Of a stretch of DNA of 64,000 bases, positions 33,502 through 43,381 are shown piece after piece (positions within the stretch are counted from its first letter, which is position 1; each line of letters opens with the position of its first letter). Made by a program: the position numbers and the translations under genes. Below the pieces are notes generated by a model, which saw nothing but the letters and a program-made list of their open reading frames with translations, ran no database searches and was not told the origin of the DNA. The stretch is taken from positions 180,053 through 244,052 of the forward strand of contig DFLU01000010.1 in assembly GCA_002375495.1 (NCBI GenBank). Direction: 5' to 3'. The DNA comes from Flavobacteriaceae bacterium UBA3611. GTDB taxonomy: Bacteria; Bacteroidota; Bacteroidia; Flavobacteriales; Flavobacteriaceae.

Positions 33502-35286
33502 CTATTGGTTTTCACCATCATCATCTTCTTCTATTACTTCGTCCTCGTTGGTTTTCATCTTCGGATCATCTTCTCTATTTTGAAGATCTTTGGGTTTCAA
33601 TTTTGAACTTTCGGGTAGTTCGATATCTTCTAACGGACGGTCGTCAAAAAATTCTCCTTCATCTTCGGGTAGGGGAATCCCTTTTATCTTAGGAAGCACC
33701 GGCCGCGGTTTACCTTTAAACAAATCGTTTACAGTTTTTAGGCGTTCATCGCCCCGCCAAATAAATCCCTTTAAGATGCGCGCGTTAGGCGGAAGTTCAG
33801 ATTCGGGGTATAGTTTTCCTTTCGCTTTCTTAAAGAATTTGATTCCGGTGATAGCTTGCTCTTTGAGGTACAGGTCTATATAGCTGCAAACTGTATTATT
33901 GATACCGATCAATTCTTGTTCATCGTTGCGTGAGAAATACATTACTTCTGCATTCTTCTTGATGGAAACCGTATCGAGTTCATTATTGGTAAAAAGACCA
34001 ATCAGTCGTTCTCCCTTTACTTGGTTATAGCCAATACTGTCTTTCTGTACCAAAAATGCGTTGTTAAATACTTTTAAGGTGTCAAGCTTATCGGTTGCCT
34101 TGTCTGAAAGCAGGTGTATGGTATCACCGGTCATTTGGTTTTCACCACTCCATAATATGGGTTCGCGTAGCAGTTTCGTGATACCTAATTTTTCCGAAGA
34201 AAAAATGGAATCACATTTACCACTGGTGGGCTGTTCTCCAGGCGCTCCGTATTTAAACATTCGCGCTCGGTAATACCCTTTAAGGATTCTATTTTCAGGT
34301 TTTCCGGTAATCCGAAGGGTGTCAGCATGCACATATACAGAATCCTGGTCGCGAAGTGTCACGGCAACCGCGCGTTTGGTAATGAATACAGAGTCTTTCT
34401 CACGGAAGACTTCCGCATAATGCCCACGCACCACACTTTTGTTTAGCGTATCTAAGACTTTAATATTATTGGTGGCAGATGCAAAACTGGTATTTCGATC
34501 AAAATAAATGCTGTCGCCATACAAAATCCTGTTTTCGTAATCGATACGAGAATTTTTTACAAAATACCCAGTATCACCACGGGTATCGTAATATCCACGT
34601 TCACAGTACACCGTACTTGTTTCGCCCACGATGGTCGATTCACCGTACAGATAGGCACCTCCGGTTTCTGAATAGAAATCTAATTGTTCACTATTCACCG
34701 TATATTTTGGGTTCACGATTTTCACATCGCTTAAAAACTGGTATTTTTTGGTTTCAGCGAAATAACGCCCAATCCTACTAGTAAGCGTACTTGACGTGTC
34801 CACAACTTTCCCGCCACTTCTGTAGTAAGCCTGTTGTTTTATACGATCAAAATAAAGGGTGTCTGTGGTTAAGGTTGTTGCGGGCTCTTTTAGGATTACG
34901 TTTCCGCTCGCAAACGCAAATGAAGTATTGCCATTGTATTCGGCATAGGTACTATTCATGGTCATTGTATCACCTTGTGTCATGCGCACACTGCCATAAG
35001 CCTTCACAAAGTTATCCTTACGATACACGTAGGCCTGATCGCACCACATTTCTACTCCTTCGTGAATAATGTAAACCTGTCCGTTTTCATCCTTCGTATA
35101 GATGACCGCATCTGGTAGTTCGGGCTTTATTTCTATATATCCAGACTTTATATCAACTTTTTGTTTTTCAGAATTGGGTTGGGCGAAGATAGAGGTACAT
35201 GAAAAAAGAATGATACAATAAACAAAGGTTTCGACTGCGCTCAACCTGACATTCGAAACCTTTAAAATTTTATTTATTGTTTTCAT
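33502..35286 (-). CDS. OstA-like protein with repeat element inserted in signal-peptide region
   Basis: 594 aa. OstA/LptA-like beta-jellyroll repeats (VIYTKDENGQVYIIHEGVEMWCDQAYVY, then many strands with DTLYFDR-type turns), suggesting a role in LPS transport or outer-membrane assembly. The C-terminus is acidic. The first 38 residues hold a signal peptide (FVYCIILFSCTSIFAQ), but residues 10-20 (VSNVRLSAVET) are encoded by a repeat copy. Without those 33 nt the start would read MKTINKILKFVYCIILFSC, a textbook signal peptide. Confidence 0.85.
   Translation of the reverse strand: MKTINKILKVSNVRLSAVETFVYCIILFSCTSIFAQPNSEKQKVDIKSGYIEIKPELPDAVIYTKDENGQVYIIHEGVEMWCDQAYVYRKDNFVKAYGSVRMTQGDTMTMNSTYAEYNGNTSFAFASGNVILKEPATTLTTDTLYFDRIKQQAYYRSGGKVVDTSSTLTSRIGRYFAETKKYQFLSDVKIVNPKYTVNSEQLDFYSETGGAYLYGESTIVGETSTVYCERGYYDTRGDTGYFVKNSRIDYENRILYGDSIYFDRNTSFASATNNIKVLDTLNKSVVRGHYAEVFREKDSVFITKRAVAVTLRDQDSVYVHADTLRITGKPENRILKGYYRARMFKYGAPGEQPTSGKCDSIFSSEKLGITKLLREPILWSGENQMTGDTIHLLSDKATDKLDTLKVFNNAFLVQKDSIGYNQVKGERLIGLFTNNELDTVSIKKNAEVMYFSRNDEQELIGINNTVCSYIDLYLKEQAITGIKFFKKAKGKLYPESELPPNARILKGFIWRGDERLKTVNDLFKGKPRPVLPKIKGIPLPEDEGEFFDDRPLEDIELPESSKLKPKDLQNREDDPKMKTNEDEVIEEDDDGENQ
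35224..35263. repeat. 40-bp hairpin repeat element inside OstA-like gene
   Basis: AAAGGTTTCGA at 35224-35234 and TCGAAACCTTT at 35253-35263 are perfect 11-bp inverted repeats around an 18-nt loop (CTGCGCTCAACCTGACAT). The TCGACTGCGCTCA core matches the 23-bp tandem unit at 3279-3324. It lies in frame near the 5' end of the coding sequence. Confidence 0.85.
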
Positions 35287-35328
35287 CGTGCGATTTAAAT
35301 TGATGACATCAATAATGATACCCCGAAT

Positions 35329-36600
35329 TTATCTATGGATAGTCTGCGTTCTATCGGGACCTACAGAAACAATTTTTATAGGCACTTCCAGTTCTTCTTC
35401 CAAGAAAGCGATGTAATCATTCAATTCTTTTGGAAATTGTGAAGCATCGGTCATTTTAGTAAGATCTTCTTTCCAACCTTTCATTTCGGTATAGACCGGC
35501 GTTACGTTTTCGGCTTCAATATTATATGGAAGGTGCTCAATGGTTTCACCTTTGTATTGGTATGCCGTGCAAACTTTCAATTTATCGAATCCACTAAGAA
35601 CGTCGCCTTTCATCATCATTAATTGTGTTGCTCCGTTAATTCGAACAGCGTATTTCAATGCTACTAAATCGAGCCATCCACAACGTCTGGGTCTGCCAGT
35701 GGTAGCTCCAAATTCGTTGCCTACTTTTCCCATTGTTTCTCCATAGTTGTCGAACAATTCAGTAGGGAAGGGGCCACTGCCCACGCGGGTGGTATATGCT
35801 TTAAAAATCCCGAATACTTCACCAATCTGTGTAGGTGCTACGCCCAAACCTGTACAAGCTCCAGCTGCCGTGGTATTTGATGAGGTTACATACGGATAGG
35901 TTCCAAAATCGATATCCAGCAACGACCCTTGGGCACCTTCGGCCAAGATGGTGTTACCGTTTTTCTGTGCTTGGTAGAGGTATTCTTCGCTATCGATAAA
36001 GGTAAGTTCTTTCAGTACTTCAACCGCTTCAAAGAAATCTCGTTCCAATTCTGCTAAGTCATAGTCCATTTGTACATTGTAGAAATCGATCATCGACTCG
36101 TGCTTATCGGCTAGCGCACGATATTTCTCTTGCCAATTGTCAAGTTCAAGGTCGCCCACACGAATTCCGTTACGACCTGTTTTGTCCATGTACGTCGGAC
36201 CAATCCCTTTTAGCGTAGAACCAATTTTGGCCTTTCCCTTAGCCGTTTCACTCGCAGCGTCTAACAGTCGGTGCGTTGGCAGAATTAGGTGTGCCTTTCT
36301 TGAAATGATTAGTTTTTTCTTGAAATCTAAGTCAAACTTTTTCAAGTTGTCCAATTCTTTTTTGAAGATTACCGGATCTATAACGACACCATTCCCTACA
36401 ATATTAATTGCATTTTCGTGGAAAATCCCACTCGGAATGGTATGCAGTACATGTTTTATACCGTCAAACTCAAGGGTATGTCCTGCATTGGGACCGCCCT
36501 GAAAGCGTGCGATGATGTTATAATTAGAGGTAAGTACATCGACGATTTTTCCTTTTCCTTCGTCGCCCCATTGTAATCCAAGTAGTAAGTCTACTGCCAT
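35329..36600 (-). CDS. purA: adenylosuccinate synthetase
   Basis: 423 aa; GTP-dependent first step from IMP to AMP. It starts MAVDLLLGLQWGDEGKGKIVDVL with the P-loop-like GDEGKGK; also GPNAGHTL, LPTHRLLDAASE, QGSLLDIDFGTYPYVTSSNT and TGRPRRCGWLD. ATG 36600 is chosen over the longer frame to 36669, whose extra residues overlap fur. 4 bp after the fur stop, so probably one transcript. Confidence 0.96.
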   Translation of the reverse strand: MAVDLLLGLQWGDEGKGKIVDVLTSNYNIIARFQGGPNAGHTLEFDGIKHVLHTIPSGIFHENAINIVGNGVVIDPVIFKKELDNLKKFDLDFKKKLIISRKAHLILPTHRLLDAASETAKGKAKIGSTLKGIGPTYMDKTGRNGIRVGDLELDNWQEKYRALADKHESMIDFYNVQMDYDLAELERDFFEAVEVLKELTFIDSEEYLYQAQKNGNTILAEGAQGSLLDIDFGTYPYVTSSNTTAAGACTGLGVAPTQIGEVFGIFKAYTTRVGSGPFPTELFDNYGETMGKVGNEFGATTGRPRRCGWLDLVALKYAVRINGATQLMMMKGDVLSGFDKLKVCTAYQYKGETIEHLPYNIEAENVTPVYTEMKGWKEDLTKMTDASQFPKELNDYIAFLEEELEVPIKIVSVGPDRTQTIHR

Positions 36601-36604
36601 AGTT

Positions 36605-37057
36605 TTAGTTGTTGGTCGTTTTCCGATTTCCGTAGAAATAAAGCGAGTGTTTTGTAATTTCAATATCAAACACTTCTTCGATTGTTTTTTTGATGGTCTG
36701 TATGCGCGGATCGCAGAATTCTATCACTTCGCCATTGCTCAGAATGACATGGTCGTGTTGTTTATCGAAATAAGACTTTTCATAATGCGCCTGATTCTGC
36801 CCAAATTGATGCTTGCGAACCAAGTTACATTCTAGTAATAATTCGATGGTATTGTACAAGGTGGCACGACTCACACGATAATTCTTGTTTTTCATATTGA
36901 TGTACAAAGACTCAATATCGAAATGATCTTTATGGTCGTAAATTTCTTGAAGTATTGCGAAACGTTCAGGGGTTTTGCGGTGCCCTTTTTCTTCCAAAAA
37001 TGCCGTAAACACATTCTTGACAATCGCTTGGTTATTTTTTTCTGTAGATGCGCTCAT
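36605..37057 (-). CDS. fur: Fur family transcriptional regulator
   Basis: 150 aa. Winged helix with GHRKTPERFAILQEIYDHKDHFDIESLY and SRATLYNTIELLLECNLV; then the metal site HYEKSYFDKQHDHVILSNGEVIEFCDPRI. The usual CxxC structural zinc motif after HDH is absent (VILSNGE instead), which I believe is the common form in Flavobacteriia. Likely represses iron-uptake genes with Fe(II). Start ATG 37057, 9 nt after a TACCTTTG box. Confidence 0.88.
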   Translation of the reverse strand: MSASTEKNNQAIVKNVFTAFLEEKGHRKTPERFAILQEIYDHKDHFDIESLYINMKNKNYRVSRATLYNTIELLLECNLVRKHQFGQNQAHYEKSYFDKQHDHVILSNGEVIEFCDPRIQTIKKTIEEVFDIEITKHSLYFYGNRKTTNN

Positions 37058-37066
37058 ACCAATGCA

Positions 37067-37074
37067 CAAAGGTA
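37067..37074 (-). promoter_or_regulatory. -7 box of fur-purA
   Basis: TACCTTTG on the minus strand, 9 nt before the fur ATG. It lies between the spoT stop (37080) and fur. Confidence 0.65.
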
Positions 37075-37079
37075 GCTAT

Positions 37080-39284
37080 TTATCCTCTGGTAACTTTGTC
37101 TATCCCGTTTATTTTTTTCAGGTTTTGAACCAAGTTATCAAGAATGGATTTGTTTTTTACGACTACTACAATTTCACCGTTAAAAATGCCATCGTCAGAA
37201 TCGAAGTACACTTTTTTCATGTCTATATGCAGATTATTACTCACAACCTTGGTTACTTCATTTACCAAGCCAACAGCATCGATACCTGAAATTTTCAACT
37301 GTGCCTTAAACTCACTTTGTGTAGAGTCTATCCACTTGGCATTCATGATTCGGTAACTATAATTACTCTGTAATTGCAACGCGTTCGGGCAATTTTGCTT
37401 GTGTACTTTAATGCCTTCGTTTACTGTTACAAAACCAAAAACATCATCGCCAGGAATCGGGTTGCAGCAATTCGCCATAACATAATCTAAATGCTGCTCA
37501 TCTTTGCCGAACACCAATTGGTCATATTTTACCGAAATTTCGTCTTTATCGACATCGGTAGGTTTGTCTGGTTTTCTAATTTTATTTTTGAAGAAACTCA
37601 CCAAGGCATTACTTCGTGATGCAGCAAATTCTTTCAATTGTTGATTTTCAATAATACCTGCGCCTACACGATAAAACAGGTCTAAACTCGTTTTTACCTT
37701 AAAATAATTCACCATTTGGTTAACGGTGCGTTCATCTAAAGTTATTTTTAACGACTTTAATTTGCGGGCTAGGATTTCTTTTCCTTCGGAAGCGATTGCT
37801 TTCTGTTCGTCTTTTAGAGACGATTTAATTTTGCTGCGCGCTTTTCCGGTGCTGGCATAATCTAACCAGTTTGCCGAAGGTTTTGCTTTTTCTGAAGTGA
37901 TGATTTCTACTTGATCACCACTTTTTAGCTCATGGCTTAACGGTGTTAATTTTCCGTTTACGCGCGTTCCCCGCGTGTGTAAGCCCACTTCGGTATGGAT
38001 ATGAAAGGCAAAATCGAGGGCGGTAGCTCCTTTGGGAAGGGAGTAGAGGTCTCCTTTCGGACTAAAAACAAAAATCTCTTTGGCGTAGAGGTTCAATTTA
38101 AATTCTTCTACAAAGTCGATAGCGCTAATCTCACTATTCTCTAGGGTTTCTTGTAATTTATTGAGCCAGTCTTCGAGTCCGTCGTCTTTTTCTTTATTCT
38201 TGTATTTGTAATGCGCCGCGAAGCCTTTTTCAGCAATTTCATTCATGCGTTCGCTACGTATTTGTACTTCAACCCATTTTCCTTTAGGTCCCATTACGGT
38301 AATGTGCAATGCCTCGTAACCTGTGGACTTGGGCGAAGAAATCCAATCGCGCAAACGGGTAGGATTAGGTCTAAAATGATCGGTTACAATCGAATAAATT
38401 TTCCAAGCGATAAATTTTTCAGCCTCTCCAGTTTCACTGCTATAAATAATACGAACCGCAAACTTATCGTACACTTCATCAAAACTGACGTTTTGTGCAA
38501 TCATCTTGCGCCGTATTGAGAAAATTGACTTGGGACGCCCTTTTATTTCGTATTGTAAACCTTCTGCGTCGAGCGAATTTTTGATGGTATTCGTAAAATC
38601 TTCGATATAAGCGTCTTGCTCTTCTTTACTCTCTTTTATCCTGCTCAGAATATCCTGATACACATTGGGTTCTGTATATTTTAAACCAAGATCTTCTAAT
38701 TGTGTTTTGATATTGTAGAGACCAATCCTGTGTGCGAGCGGTGCGTAGATGTATAATGTTTCCGAAGCAATTTTTACCTGCTTATGCTCAGGCATGCTAT
38801 CCATAGTCTGCATATTGTGCAAACGGTCGGCTATTTTAATTATAATCACCCTGATGTCTTCATTAAGGGTGAGCAGCATCTTTCTGAAATTTTCAGCTTG
38901 CAACGATACGTCTCCATCATAGGGCATATTCGAGATTTTGGTTAGCCCATCTACGATGCGTGCTACGGTTTCCCCAAAAAGTTGCTCCAAATCTGCCAAG
39001 GTGTAGTCGGTATCTTCTACCACATCATGAAGTAGTGCAGCGGCGATAGAAGTGGCATCAAGACCAATTTCCGAAGCTACAATTTTGGCAACAGCAATCG
39101 GGTGGAACACATAGGCCTCGCCACTCTTTCTGCGCTGGTCTTTATGTGCGTCTACAGCTACGTCGAAAGCAGAGCGAATCAGCTTCTTATCGGCTGCCGA
39201 AAGGGTTCGGTAACTGATTTTTAAAAGCTGCTTGTACTGTTTTGTAAGCTCTTTTTTTTCTTCTGTTAAGACATCGTCAGACAT
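37080..39284 (-). CDS. spoT: bifunctional (p)ppGpp synthetase/hydrolase (RelA/SpoT homologue)
   Basis: 734 aa long RSH enzyme. The hydrolase HD domain is intact (HKDQRRKSGEAYVFHPIAV, LLHDVVEDTDYT), so both activities are expected. Synthetase part: GRPKSIFSIRRKM and TGYEALHITVMGPKGKWVEVQIRS. Then a TGS domain (VFSPKGDLYSLPKGATALDFAFHIH), a Cys-containing region (ANCCNPIPGDDVFGF) and a C-terminal ACT domain. Sets the stringent-response alarmone level. Confidence 0.95.
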   Translation of the reverse strand: MSDDVLTEEKKELTKQYKQLLKISYRTLSAADKKLIRSAFDVAVDAHKDQRRKSGEAYVFHPIAVAKIVASEIGLDATSIAAALLHDVVEDTDYTLADLEQLFGETVARIVDGLTKISNMPYDGDVSLQAENFRKMLLTLNEDIRVIIIKIADRLHNMQTMDSMPEHKQVKIASETLYIYAPLAHRIGLYNIKTQLEDLGLKYTEPNVYQDILSRIKESKEEQDAYIEDFTNTIKNSLDAEGLQYEIKGRPKSIFSIRRKMIAQNVSFDEVYDKFAVRIIYSSETGEAEKFIAWKIYSIVTDHFRPNPTRLRDWISSPKSTGYEALHITVMGPKGKWVEVQIRSERMNEIAEKGFAAHYKYKNKEKDDGLEDWLNKLQETLENSEISAIDFVEEFKLNLYAKEIFVFSPKGDLYSLPKGATALDFAFHIHTEVGLHTRGTRVNGKLTPLSHELKSGDQVEIITSEKAKPSANWLDYASTGKARSKIKSSLKDEQKAIASEGKEILARKLKSLKITLDERTVNQMVNYFKVKTSLDLFYRVGAGIIENQQLKEFAASRSNALVSFFKNKIRKPDKPTDVDKDEISVKYDQLVFGKDEQHLDYVMANCCNPIPGDDVFGFVTVNEGIKVHKQNCPNALQLQSNYSYRIMNAKWIDSTQSEFKAQLKISGIDAVGLVNEVTKVVSNNLHIDMKKVYFDSDDGIFNGEIVVVVKNKSILDNLVQNLKKINGIDKVTRG

Positions 39285-39405
39285 AGTTTAAAAGTACAAT
39301 TTAGGTGGGATATGAACAATTTTTTAGGTTTTATCTTTTTCAGAAATTAAAAAAAGTGTTCACATACTAATCTTAGCGTGATTGATGATCGATTGAAGGC
39401 TACGT

Positions 39406-41196
39406 TTAAGTTGACTCCTTTGTATGGTTTACCTTTTCAACTTCATGACGTTCTTTGCTTAGATAGTTTCCACTTTCTAACGAACTGATATAACTTATCA
39501 GCTCTTCGCGTAATTGGCAATGCAATTTCCAAGCTGTTGTTGCATCTTTTGCGCTGCAAAGCGCCCTTAGTTTAATCGATTTTTCTGTAACGTCTGTGAC
39601 TTCCAGTACTGGTGGGCTGTCCTCATCCCAATCTTCTGATGCTTTGAGCAAGTCTTCAAACTTTTTGCGCACTTTTTCAACATCCAAATGATAGTCTGCA
39701 TAGAGAACAATCGGTCGTATCTGGTGGCTGCTGGTCATCGACCAATTTTCGAAGATATTGCTGATCACAAATTTTAAAGGCACAATCAGACGACGTTGGT
39801 CCCAAGTACGAACTACCAAATATGTAAAGCCAATTTCTTCTACATTTCCCCAATCGTCATCAATAATCACTGTGTCTCCCACTTTCACGGGTCGGGTGAT
39901 CGCAATTTGTAGTCCCGCAAAAATATTGCCCAATGTATTTTGGGCTGCGATACCCAGAATTACCGTGGCTACTCCTGCCGAAGCCAAGATGGAAATTCCT
40001 ACTTTTTCAAGCGCGCGGAATTGTGAAATGATAAAATATCCTCCTACAATAACAATCAGGAAGGTCACGATGCGTCGTCCTACTGAAATGTAAGTTAACA
40101 GTTTTCGAGCTTCTTCATTTTCTTCTTCGGAAACATCGCCTACCTTATTTTCGGCGATATACGTCATGGTGTAGTCTACAATTCGTGTTACGAACCAGGT
40201 AATTGAAACAACAATCAGTATGATTAGTGAGGTATAGACAAAGTTTGCGAATCCGCCAGAGAGCGAGATTAGTTTGTTTAGAGTAATGTAGAAAAAGAGT
40301 GTGCCAATTAGCAAGCCAGCTGGCTTTGCGAGTTTTGTGGCAATGTTTCGTAGCCACCAACTATCTGATTTGGCAAAGAGTTTCCTGGAAACAAAAACCG
40401 TTATTTTTCCTAAAAAGTAAGCCAATACAATGAGTAAGAAGGTTCCTATAAATTTCCACATGGGTATACCTAGCAGTGGTACGTTGGCCCAATCGGGCAT
40501 CATGCGGTCTAATTTCCTTGGGCCGTAAGCCGCATACAGCGGTTCTATATTTTCAACAGTATTGGCAGAAATAAGCCAGAGCGCGCCGTATTCTTTATAA
40601 CGAATTCGCTGCACGCGCAGTACAATGTCCCGACCATTTAGTTCTACTTCCCCAAAAACCACACTTCTTCTCGCTTTACCGGCGATAGCTTGGTTGGTGG
40701 TGGTAGAAATGTCTGTTTGCCCGTCGGGCCTATCAGAAAGGGCGTCCCAGTCTATATTTGCCCGTTGATTGATGACGAAATACAACTTTTTCGCCAACAC
40801 TATTGCATCGGCTTCGGTCATGTTTAGCGGCATCAAATTGTAATTTAAGGCATGAATAGCATCTTCATAGTTGCCATTTCGGGCGCTCATCACAAAGTGT
40901 TCTAATACCGCTTGGGGAGTTCGTAAGTTGAATTGCGTAGGAGGTAAACCTATTTGTTGGTTAAGACGACTCACCGTGTAAAAGGCTTCATTATAATCAC
41001 CAAATGGATTATCGCCATGTTGGGCATCTGGGTCGATAACAAAATCTTTTGAGGGCAAGTTTTTATCGGCATTTACTTCGGTGCTGTCTTTTTCCTGCAA
41101 TAGAAAATTGGGCACTTCAGCCAAAACATTTGCATTATCTGAAACAAAAGTTAGAATAAAAAGAAATACAATAGAAGTGGTCAGCTTGTTTTTCAT
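39406..41196 (-). CDS. mechanosensitive ion channel protein (MscS family)
   Basis: 596 aa. Signal-like N-terminal helix, then an extracytoplasmic domain of about 200 residues, about four transmembrane helices, and the MscS core: VGISILASAGVATVILGIAAQNTLGNIFAGLQIAITRP is the pore-lining helix and beta start, followed by VGDTVIIDDDWGNVEEIGFTY. C-terminal MscS domain after that. Protects against hypo-osmotic shock. Larger than E. coli MscS (286 aa) because of the N-terminal domain. Confidence 0.9.
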   Translation of the reverse strand: MKNKLTTSIVFLFILTFVSDNANVLAEVPNFLLQEKDSTEVNADKNLPSKDFVIDPDAQHGDNPFGDYNEAFYTVSRLNQQIGLPPTQFNLRTPQAVLEHFVMSARNGNYEDAIHALNYNLMPLNMTEADAIVLAKKLYFVINQRANIDWDALSDRPDGQTDISTTTNQAIAGKARRSVVFGEVELNGRDIVLRVQRIRYKEYGALWLISANTVENIEPLYAAYGPRKLDRMMPDWANVPLLGIPMWKFIGTFLLIVLAYFLGKITVFVSRKLFAKSDSWWLRNIATKLAKPAGLLIGTLFFYITLNKLISLSGGFANFVYTSLIILIVVSITWFVTRIVDYTMTYIAENKVGDVSEEENEEARKLLTYISVGRRIVTFLIVIVGGYFIISQFRALEKVGISILASAGVATVILGIAAQNTLGNIFAGLQIAITRPVKVGDTVIIDDDWGNVEEIGFTYLVVRTWDQRRLIVPLKFVISNIFENWSMTSSHQIRPIVLYADYHLDVEKVRKKFEDLLKASEDWDEDSPPVLEVTDVTEKSIKLRALCSAKDATTAWKLHCQLREELISYISSLESGNYLSKERHEVEKVNHTKEST

Positions 41197-41254
41197 TCCA
41201 ACAAATTAATTAATAATTCTGAACAAGCCCCTGCTGTTAACGGCTTCTTAACCT

Positions 41255-42490
41255 TTATGCCTGCTTTAAATTTCGAAATCGATTTAGCAAGGTTGGGTGC
41301 GAATAATGCACAAATACATACGTGGGGTGTGGAGTGAGATTGCTCAGGCTGTTTTTAGAAAGCTTTTTTAGCGCGTTAATAAGCGACCCTCCGTTATATG
41401 TTTTACTTGCAAAGTTATCTGCCTGATACTCAAATTTTCTTGACAATTTGTTCATGAAGAGTCCCGTTATTTCTGAAATAGGACTGTATAAAAGTGCAAA
41501 GGCAACCAGCCCGATATGGAACGATGCATTCGGTACCCCAAGGGCTTGCGACAGCACCTCACTTTCAATACAAAGTGAGAAAATCCATAGTGTGAACCCA
41601 GTTAGGAGTATAGAAACGAGTAAATTGTAGAGAATGTGGTTTTTCTTGTAGTGGCCTACCTCATGGGCCAAGACAGCAACAATTTCGTCTTCTTCCAAAT
41701 CGTTGATGAGCGTATCGTACAATGTTACTCGTTTTTCACTTCCGAAGCCCGAAAAATACGCATTGGCCTTTGTGCTTCGTTTCGATCCATCTATTACAAA
41801 AATGTGGGAAAGACTAAAATCAACTTTTTTCGCGTACGCTTCAATCTTGGTACGTAAACTTCCTTCTTCTAACGGGATTTGTTTATTGAAAATTGGCACA
41901 ATCAGTCGTGCGTAAAACAAATTCATAAAAACAGTGAAAATTGTAATCACACCCCAAGCATACAACCAAAAATAGGTTCCTGTAGTATTGTAAAGCCATA
42001 TAATTAAAGCCAATAGCGAACCACCCACTATGGCCATCATGGCCCAACCTTTCACTTTATCTAACAAAAAAGTGGTTGTATTGGTTTTGTTGAAACCATA
42101 CTTTTCTTCAATTACAAAGGTGTGGTAATAACTAAAAGGCGTGCTTAGCAAATCGGAAGCGAACAATAAGATTCCGAAAAAAATTAAAGCCACTAAAATA
42201 GGTTGGTCTGTAAACATACGTGCCCAAGCATCTACCAAAGCAAATCCGTCTAAAAATAGAAAAATCAAGGTCGCTACAAACGAAATCATAGCAGTGATCA
42301 CTCCAAAACGATACTTCTCTTTTTTGTACCGTTGCGATTTTTCATAGGCATCAGCATCGTACACATCATTGATTTCCTGAGGTAGAGGGTCGTTAAAATG
42401 ACGCGCATTTAAGGCATCTAACCATTTATCGATTAGAAAACTGACCACCAAAATGCCTATGATGATATAGAAAAGGGTTTGTGGGTTCAT
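41255..42490 (-). CDS. M48 family metallopeptidase (Ste24/CAAX protease 1 type)
   Basis: 411 aa multi-spanning membrane zinc protease. Catalytic HEVGH at residues 275-279 in AVLAHEVGHYKKNH, with the further Glu in EYQADNFA. The N-terminal membrane part with TPFSYYHTFVIEEKYGFNKTN is characteristic of Ste24 homologues. Probable membrane-protein quality control; no CAAX proteins are expected in bacteria. 13 bp after the trmH gene. Confidence 0.92.
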   Translation of the reverse strand: MNPQTLFYIIIGILVVSFLIDKWLDALNARHFNDPLPQEINDVYDADAYEKSQRYKKEKYRFGVITAMISFVATLIFLFLDGFALVDAWARMFTDQPILVALIFFGILLFASDLLSTPFSYYHTFVIEEKYGFNKTNTTTFLLDKVKGWAMMAIVGGSLLALIIWLYNTTGTYFWLYAWGVITIFTVFMNLFYARLIVPIFNKQIPLEEGSLRTKIEAYAKKVDFSLSHIFVIDGSKRSTKANAYFSGFGSEKRVTLYDTLINDLEEDEIVAVLAHEVGHYKKNHILYNLLVSILLTGFTLWIFSLCIESEVLSQALGVPNASFHIGLVAFALLYSPISEITGLFMNKLSRKFEYQADNFASKTYNGGSLINALKKLSKNSLSNLTPHPTYVFVHYSHPTLLNRFRNLKQA

Positions 42491-42503
42491 TCGTTGTTAA
42501 CTC

Positions 42504-43298
42504 CTATTGGAAATTTCGTTGTCGCTTGGCTTCAAAGATAAGAATTCCCGCTGCCACAGAAACATTCATGCTGTCAATCGTTCCTTGCATGGGTATCAAG
42601 ATATTTTGCGTACTCTGTTCTCGCCAAATTTGCGTTAGTCCCGTAGCTTCAGTACCTACGACAATTGCTGTTGGTTTGGTAAAATCGCTATTGTGGTACG
42701 GCTTACTATCTTGCAGTGTAGCGCTAAAAATCTGAATGTCTTTTGCCGTAAGATAGGCCACAATTTCTTCGCTGGTTCCGGTGGCGACCTGGTTGGTGAA
42801 CAGGCAACCCACGCTACTTCTGATGATGTTGGGGTTGTAGAGGTCGGTGCGCGGATTCGCAATTAGTACTGCGTCAACATTGGCAGCATCTGCTGTACGT
42901 AGAAGGGCGCCTATATTTCCAGGTTTTTCTGGAGCTTCAGCCACGAGAATCAACGGATTTCCATTTTTGAAATGTAACGAATCTAAAGTAAGATCTTTGG
43001 TTTCAGCGACTGCTAGGATACCCTCTGTAGTAGTTCGGTAGGCGATTTTTTGGTAGACTTCTTCGGAAATTTTAATGATTTCGGTGCCTTCCGAAGCGAA
43101 TAATGCTGGGTCTCCAGAGAAAATTTCAGCACAAAACAACAGCTGATTCAATTGATACCCACCCTGAAGCGCCAAACCTATTTCCCGTTCGCCTTCAATT
43201 AGGAACAATCCCAGTTTTTTTCGGTCACGGCTTTTTTCAGAAAGTGCCACCAATTGCTTTACGAGCGAATTCTGGGTGCTGCTAATGGTTTTGTACAT
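42504..43298 (-). CDS. TrmH family RNA 2'-O-methyltransferase (SpoU)
   Basis: 264 aa from the ATG at 43298. N-terminal substrate-binding domain (NSLVKQLVALSEKSRDRKKLGLFLIEGEREI), then a SPOUT knot with EKPGNIGALLRTADAANVDAVL, IVVGTEATGLT and MNVSVAAGILIFEAKRQR (motifs 1-3). Methylates rRNA or tRNA; target not assignable. The frame extends to 43328 but a TATCTTTG box lies in that extension, 4 nt before ATG 43298. Confidence 0.92.
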   Translation of the reverse strand: MYKTISSTQNSLVKQLVALSEKSRDRKKLGLFLIEGEREIGLALQGGYQLNQLLFCAEIFSGDPALFASEGTEIIKISEEVYQKIAYRTTTEGILAVAETKDLTLDSLHFKNGNPLILVAEAPEKPGNIGALLRTADAANVDAVLIANPRTDLYNPNIIRSSVGCLFTNQVATGTSEEIVAYLTAKDIQIFSATLQDSKPYHNSDFTKPTAIVVGTEATGLTQIWREQSTQNILIPMQGTIDSMNVSVAAGILIFEAKRQRNFQ

Positions 43299-43302
43299 GC
43301 TG

Positions 43303-43310
43303 CAAAGATA
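43303..43310 (-). promoter_or_regulatory. -7 box of trmH-like gene, 4 nt before ATG
   Basis: TATCTTTG, then CAGC, then ATG on the minus strand. Consensus box; predicts a leaderless mRNA. Confidence 0.7.
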
Positions 43311-43358
43311 ACGAATAGGATTTTTCAAAAATTAACAACTCAATAGAATACCGACAGT

Positions 43359-43366
43359 TATATTTG
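43359..43366 (+). promoter_or_regulatory. -7 box of T9SS cargo gene
   Basis: TATATTTG, 15 nt before the ATG at 43382. The divergent trmH-like promoter box lies about 50 bp away. Confidence 0.65.
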
Positions 43367-43381
43367 CTGAAAATTAAGCAC

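Noticed and set aside
36605..37057. Fur without CxxC as an anomaly
   Set aside because: Loss of the structural zinc Cys pair looks usual for Flavobacteriia; the regulatory metal site is still present.
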